A stretch of 64,000 bases of DNA from Viola odorata (Eukaryota; Streptophyta; Magnoliopsida; Malpighiales; Violaceae): NCBI GenBank assembly GCA_963691705.1, contig OY829543.1:49952564-50016563 (forward strand), given 5' to 3'. This document shows positions 59,623 to 64,000 of the stretch, one piece after another. The notes beneath the pieces are model-generated. The model was not told the origin of the DNA. It saw nothing but the letters and a program-made list of their open reading frames with translations, and did not search any database. A program made the position numbers and the translations under genes. Every line of letters begins with the position of its first letter. Position 1 is the first letter of the stretch.

Positions 59623-61805
59623 TTACTCTTCCAAGCTAAAGTGCTTTCTCACTGCTTCCAGGACTTCGAAAGTGATCTTCATTCCTTTGGGAAACACAGC
59701 CAGATCACCAGCCTTAATTTCAAAGGATCCTTCATAACCCTGAACAGAAATTTTCACTTTACCCTCCAGTATGTACATTGTTTCTGTTGCTTCGAATGTC
59801 CATGGAATTGTGCTTGGCAGACCACTCCACCTATTCATGACATGAGAAAATTTTCATAAACCTTAGCCAGTGCATAAATCAATACCATAAATAGTCATTT
59901 CCCTATGATCTTTTAAATCGAAAGGAACTCTGCAAACAACTTCTCACAAGTTTGGGTAGACATTAACAAAATTGCGATAACCATAATAATAATGAACAGA
60001 CTTTCTATGCATTCCTCTAAGTTGGCCCTGAGGTGTTCGACAAGAAGCAAATGATATTCAAGTGATGTCACTTACTGAATTTCCTATGGAAGAAGTGTTT
60101 CACTTAAACTGCAAAGTGAAAACCAACGTAGTATTCTTTTGACTAAGGTAGTTTAGCTGGTAAGGTGTAACCTGTCAACTACTAGTTGAAATGTTCACAC
60201 CTCGTTTAGGAGGATAATTAAACATATGACAACCCAATGCAGACATAAGAAGTAAGAAACATCCATCCATGCACCCTGATACATCAACTTTCTTTTCATG
60301 CACAAAAACGTTTCATTAGATGTAGCAGCAAATATAATCAACTCTCTAATTCTATCTTTCATTAGAACAGTCGCCGGACTTCAAAAGAGCATATAATTCT
60401 ATCTTTCATAAGAAGGTACTCAATCATTTTTCTTTATTTCATTGGATTATCAATGGCAGAAGATATAAACTGAAGTTTCTATTTGTATCAAAGTGTCTAA
60501 TCCTCTCAGAACTTCTCCTTATATATACTATATATATACATGACTTTCATGAGCTGCCAACAAGAAGGTTAACAAATCAACACCTCACTGCAATGGTGTG
60601 AGCTGAAAAAAATGACAGACTTCCACATATTAAGATCTATTACATCTTCCATTTTTCCGTCTACGTGAAGGAACTCCATACACAACAGTCTCTAAATTCA
60701 TCTAAACATCAAAGAAGTAATATACAATATGGTATTTTATTTTCAATGACACAATGAAAATTACAACTTCTCTGAGTTAATATAACCATGGAAGACCATT
60801 TATTAAGTGGGAATGGCATTGGCGGCTGAAGAAAACACAAACAACAGATTTATTTAAGCAAAAGCTGCAGGAATATGGCAATAAAATGAAGTACAATCCA
60901 CCTGAGTTTTTGGTAACTATTCCAAGGTGTGACTAATTTCATTCATTGAGGCCTCGAAATTGTAATTCAGACTAAGATGACGATCCAAACACAGGGAGAG
61001 AGTATTAACAACTTAACATCATCTCATCGCAATAGAGAAAACAGCGACTATGAGCCAAATACCACCGGAACATGCTAAGTAGATTTTCACTATCCGTGCT
61101 GACCATTAATAAAAAATTTTCACCACAGAATATTTTCAAAATGTCTAGAAAAATAACTTATCACTCTTTCGTTAGCAGTTCACCAATATTCTATTTTTCT
61201 GTTTGGTAGGGGAGAAAGAAAGTCAACACAAGTCAAACCTTTAACGATCTCAAAATTTCCATCTTATTGTCTAATTTTCAGTAATCGAGAACCAGACCCT
61301 AGTTTCTTGAGCAAGACCTACCCTCCCCTCTCTCTCTCAACAAATGAAAACCCTACCCACCACTTCCAAGATTTCCCGACAATTCTTTGCAGGCGAGTAC
61401 TTATGTTTCTTGAACTCAGAATGTTATAATGTATTTTAACATGTAATAGAGAGTTTCCTTGTCCACACCAGAACCCTAGCATTATCATAACCGAGAAACA
61501 AATTGTTTCGCAAAAATCACGAGAACCCAGAAGAAATAAACCATCAAAAAGCTCAAAAAGTGTAAAACAAAAAAGTTTACGAAGGCATACTTTTTCCACT
61601 TGGTAACTCCAAGCTCATCGAGCTTGGACTGAGGTGGGTTCCGCTCAATCTTCACTCCAAACATCTCATTGGTGGTGGAGGCGGTGGCGGCCATGCTTGT
61701 GTCTATCGCCTTTGGTTTGAGCATAGGAACTATAACAGACGAGAGGAGAACAGCCAAGACTAGAAGCAGAAGAGGAAGCACTACAGAAGATAGAGATTTT
61801 GCCAT
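59623..61805 (-). CDS. Small cupin protein (cupin_3/DUF861), RmlC-like
   Basis: Exon 1 is 61805-61591 and exon 2 is 59830-59623, joined in phase (AAGTGGAAAAA|GT and ATAG|GTGGAG), giving 140 residues. The single cupin barrel lies at about residues 70-135: WSGLPSTIPWTFEATETMY, LEGKVKISV, then KAGDLAVFPKGMK. It resembles Arabidopsis At4g28703/At4g10300. The catalytic role is unknown for the family. The first 37 residues are a hydrophobic extension (VVLPLLLLVLAVLLSSVIVP) that could anchor the protein in a membrane or target it; a later ATG (61691) would give the plain cytosolic form. The 1.76-kb intron shows no gene. Confidence 0.85.
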
Positions 61806-61931
61806 TCAATTCGTCACTGCAAACCAGGCAGAGAATCTTTTTCGTCCTTTCTTGCTCATTTACGTAATTTTTCAAAAGGAATTTTGCCTTCTTTAAAGAA
61901 ACTGAAAAAAGGCGGACATGGTTTTCCTTTT

Positions 61932-63002
61932 GGATTAATGCCAAAAATGACACCCATAATTTATTTGAGACATTTGGTACTTTACTTTTTTTTTTTACTT
62001 TTAAAAATCACTTGCATTCAAAATGTTGTTCATATTTGGTACCTCACACTGACGCCGTCGGAAACTTTTTGTCAAATGTTCGATGTGACATGACACGTCA
62101 GATGCCACATGTGTAGTTGCTAACGTGTCATGCCACATCGGTAAATTTGGATCAGATGCATGAAGGGACGCCGTTTTGACAAGTTGGAGCAGATGCTTCG
62201 TGCGACGCCGTCTTGGCTATCCATTTGAAAAAACAAATTAAAACTCTAGATCCGAAAAAGACAACATCTCACAGAATCGTTCAACTTCCAGCCCAGCCCC
62301 GTCTGCAAATCCGACAGTCATGGCAGCTTTGTTGTCGCCATCGCCACCAGCTGAAAACGCCAAAATCAGAGTAGCGAATCCATCACCCACTGTTGACTCA
62401 TCACTTCGCCAAGCGCCGGTGCTTCAAATAGAACCAGCGGCTACAACAGAGGGAGAACCACACTTCGCCGCCACAACAGTTTTGATTCCGACGGTTGGAA
62501 TAGATCCGAGATCGAAAAAGGAAGATGAAGCACAGAAGACGGAGGAAATCGACGTAAAAGAGGGCGAGGATGCCGAAGCCGCCATCGAAACAAGTGATTT
62601 GGGTGCTACAAAGCCCAGATCTGTTGAATTGTTCCTAGCTTTCAGATCTAGAAGATGGTGATGAATAGTTGGGTGCTCAATCAGGATTTGAAAATGCAGG
62701 ATAAGAAAATAAGAAAGAAGAAAGAAAGAAAACAAAAGAATCTACATCTGCTCCAGCTTGCCGGATCTATTCCGACCGGGTACACTTTGCTGACGTGGCA
62801 TGAAACGTCAGCAACTACGCACGTGGCATCTGGCGTGTCATGCCACGTCGGACACTTGACGAAAAGTATCCGACGACGTCAATGTGAGGTACCAAATGTG
62901 AACAACGTTTTGAGTGCAAGTGCCTTTTAAAAGTAAAAACAAGGTGAGGTACTCAAATGTCTTAATCAAATAAAGTGCGGGTGTCATTTTTGGTATTAAC
63001 CC
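61932..63002. mobile_element. Mutator-like element, 1,071 bp, perfect 9-bp target duplication
   Basis: Inverted termini of about 220 bp begin GGATTAATGCCAAAAATG (left) and GGGTTAATACCAAAAATG (right, inverted) and align along 61932-62150 and 62778-63002. TTTCCTTTT flanks both sides (61923-61931 and 63003-63011), the 9-bp duplication of Mutator. No transposase is inside; the core (62151-62777) carries one open frame, so this is a non-autonomous and possibly Pack-MULE copy. Confidence 0.93.
62320..62661 (+). CDS. Open frame inside the Mutator-like element, 113 codons
   Basis: ATG 62320 to a stop at 62659. The product is Ala/Pro- then Glu/Lys-rich (KKEDEAQKTEEIDVKEGEDAE). I recognise no family. 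It could be a captured gene fragment or chance, as the core is free of stops for 340 bases. There is no sign that it is expressed. Confidence 0.3.
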   Translation: MAALLSPSPPAENAKIRVANPSPTVDSSLRQAPVLQIEPAATTEGEPHFAATTVLIPTVGIDPRSKKEDEAQKTEEIDVKEGEDAEAAIETSDLGATKPRSVELFLAFRSRRW

Positions 63003-63274
63003 TTTCCTTTTCCATATAAAAGAAAGGAGTTTGGGTGACTAGTGAACAACTCAGGACATAAACATGGTGTGTGAGAGAGTTAATGAAATAAATGGTACCT
63101 ACATTCGCTTAAGTGTATTGATTTGGCCTTTCATCTCATTTTTGGTCATATTTGACACTCGCATTCTAATGATTGTTCACATTTGGTCCCTCATAGTGAC
63201 GTCGTCCAACATATTTCGTTAAGTGTCCGACATGATATGACACGTCAGATACCACATGTAGTTTTGCTGACGTG

Positions 63275-63540
63275 TCATGTCACGCCAACAAAATTGACCC
63301 GAAGTTTAAAAAATGGGTTTGGGTAAACGGGCAAGTTGCCGATAGTACTGGGGAGCTGGCCGGAGAGACCCATACTAGGCAAACGGAGCTCCACAATAGT
63401 GGCCAGGGTCGAGTCACAAAAGACGCCAACCCATGAGCATGGGTTGCTGCTGAGGTTCCATAGAAGGGATCTTCCTTCGACGGCGTTGCGGAGAGTGACG
63501 AGAGCCGCCATCTCGAAGGCTAGATCTGAGTGAACGGCGG
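63275..63540 (-). pseudogene. Captured fragment of an LRR receptor kinase, N-terminal part
   Basis: Read leftward: SDLAFEMAALVTLRNAVEG, RSLLWNLSSNPCSWVGVFCD, then ELRLPSMGLSGQLPSTIGNL. This is the LRR N-terminal cap and first repeat of the RLK1/RLK902-like inactive receptor kinases. The signal peptide before it is damaged, and after GNL the frame runs into the transposon terminus. There is no kinase part. Confidence 0.8.
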
Positions 63541-63789
63541 AGGGTAGTGAATGGAGTGAGAGGAGGCTGGATTGGCTTCATTTTTGGACAGAAATTAACC
63601 AAAAATGAAGACCAAACTAGGAAACTAAAACAATTAGTTGTGAATGGAGAAAAGAAGAGTGGAGAGTTGGAGAAGAAGGGTTGGTTTGGTTTTTGCAGAA
63701 CTGAAACTCAAATTTCTTCGGAGAAGCAAAATTAGGAGAAAGCGAGAAAGGAGATTGGCGAATGGAAAACGAATGTAAATGTGGTGGTT

Positions 63790-64000
63790 TTTTCATTTGC
63801 GGTGTCGACGATGTGGTCCAGGTACGAATCGAGTATCATGTTCTTGTCTTTCTTTCGGATCTAGAGGGTGAACCCTCTCTTCTCCTCCTGCAAGGGCCCC
63901 AGGAGAATGTCTAGGCATGGCGCTGGGTGACGTTATGTTCCCACACAATGGTGTTGCCGCAAAAGGTGTCCAGGATGGAATCGTTGTTGGTGAGGCCGAA
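63790..64000 (-). pseudogene. Captured fragment of a BCS1-like AAA-ATPase
   Basis: Read leftward from the window edge: NDSILDTFCGNTIVWEHNVT, a stop, TFSW, a 1-bp frameshift, EEKRGFTL, a second stop, then IRKKDKNMILDSYLDHIVDT. This matches the N-terminal region before the AAA core in plant BCS1-like ATPases (At5g57480 type). Two stops and a frameshift show it is dead. It continues outside the window. Confidence 0.75.

Larger units (their letters stand above)
63077..64000. mobile_element. Second Mutator-like element, right end outside the window
   Basis: From about 63077 the sequence resembles the terminus of the first element: GAGTTAATG at the tip, then CACATTTGGTCCCTCA, GACGTCGTCC, ATGACACGTCAGATACCACA and GCTGACGTGTCATG. 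After 63290 come host gene pieces (an LRR receptor kinase and an AAA-ATPase, both minus). The right terminus is not seen, so the size and target duplication cannot be checked. The left start is approximate. Confidence 0.7.

Noticed and set aside
60136..60196. tRNA-like or SINE-like stretch (TTTAGCTGGTAAGGTGTAACC...)
   Set aside because: It resembles a tRNA-derived SINE head, but the B box is poor and no tail or target duplication is found.

Overview
This is a window of plant nuclear DNA, most likely from a core eudicot. The evidence is spliced genes with GT-AG (and one GC-AG) introns, AT-rich intergenic DNA, plant-only families (class III peroxidase, two PPR proteins, a CrRLK1L receptor kinase, a double B-box factor) and a dense load of plant transposons. 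I cannot name the species from sequence alone.

Layout. Positions 1-9704 are a decayed Ty1/copia retrotransposon that starts almost exactly at the window edge. It is split by a much younger non-autonomous LTR element (3109-8758) in the opposite orientation. Next come an ANTH clathrin-adaptor gene (12342-13475, +) and a convergent two-exon mitochondrial PPR gene (14463-16449, -). From 17 to 23 kb lie broken genes: an unrecognised acidic ORF with three in-frame stops, a small coiled-coil gene with a duplicated exon, and a mariner-like transposase pseudogene. A four-exon secreted peroxidase (25605-26937, +), the ribosomal protein gene RPS15A (27.6-29.3 kb, +) and a double B-box gene (29766-30726, -) follow. 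Positions 31-38.7 kb are AT-rich transposon territory: a Stowaway, a MULE-type MITE, a hAT remnant, and one hAT-like element nested in another.

The right part is gene-rich: an ER small heat shock protein with a perfect heat shock element (39125-39736, +), an E-class PPR gene (40023-41579, -), a 15-exon mitochondrial CLPX (42614-52007, +), a five-exon fructokinase (53052-54526, -), an intronless BUPS-like receptor kinase (56260-58845, +) and a two-exon cupin gene (59623-61805, -). The window ends in two related Mutator-like elements. One is complete, with perfect 9-bp target duplications. The other carries pieces of an LRR receptor kinase and of a BCS1-like AAA-ATPase.

The genes are ordinary nuclear neighbours, not a pathway or operon. 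The most interesting content is the transposons: at least ten elements with definable ends, several with target duplications, and both the Stowaway MITEs and a relic of the mariner transposase class thought to move such MITEs.
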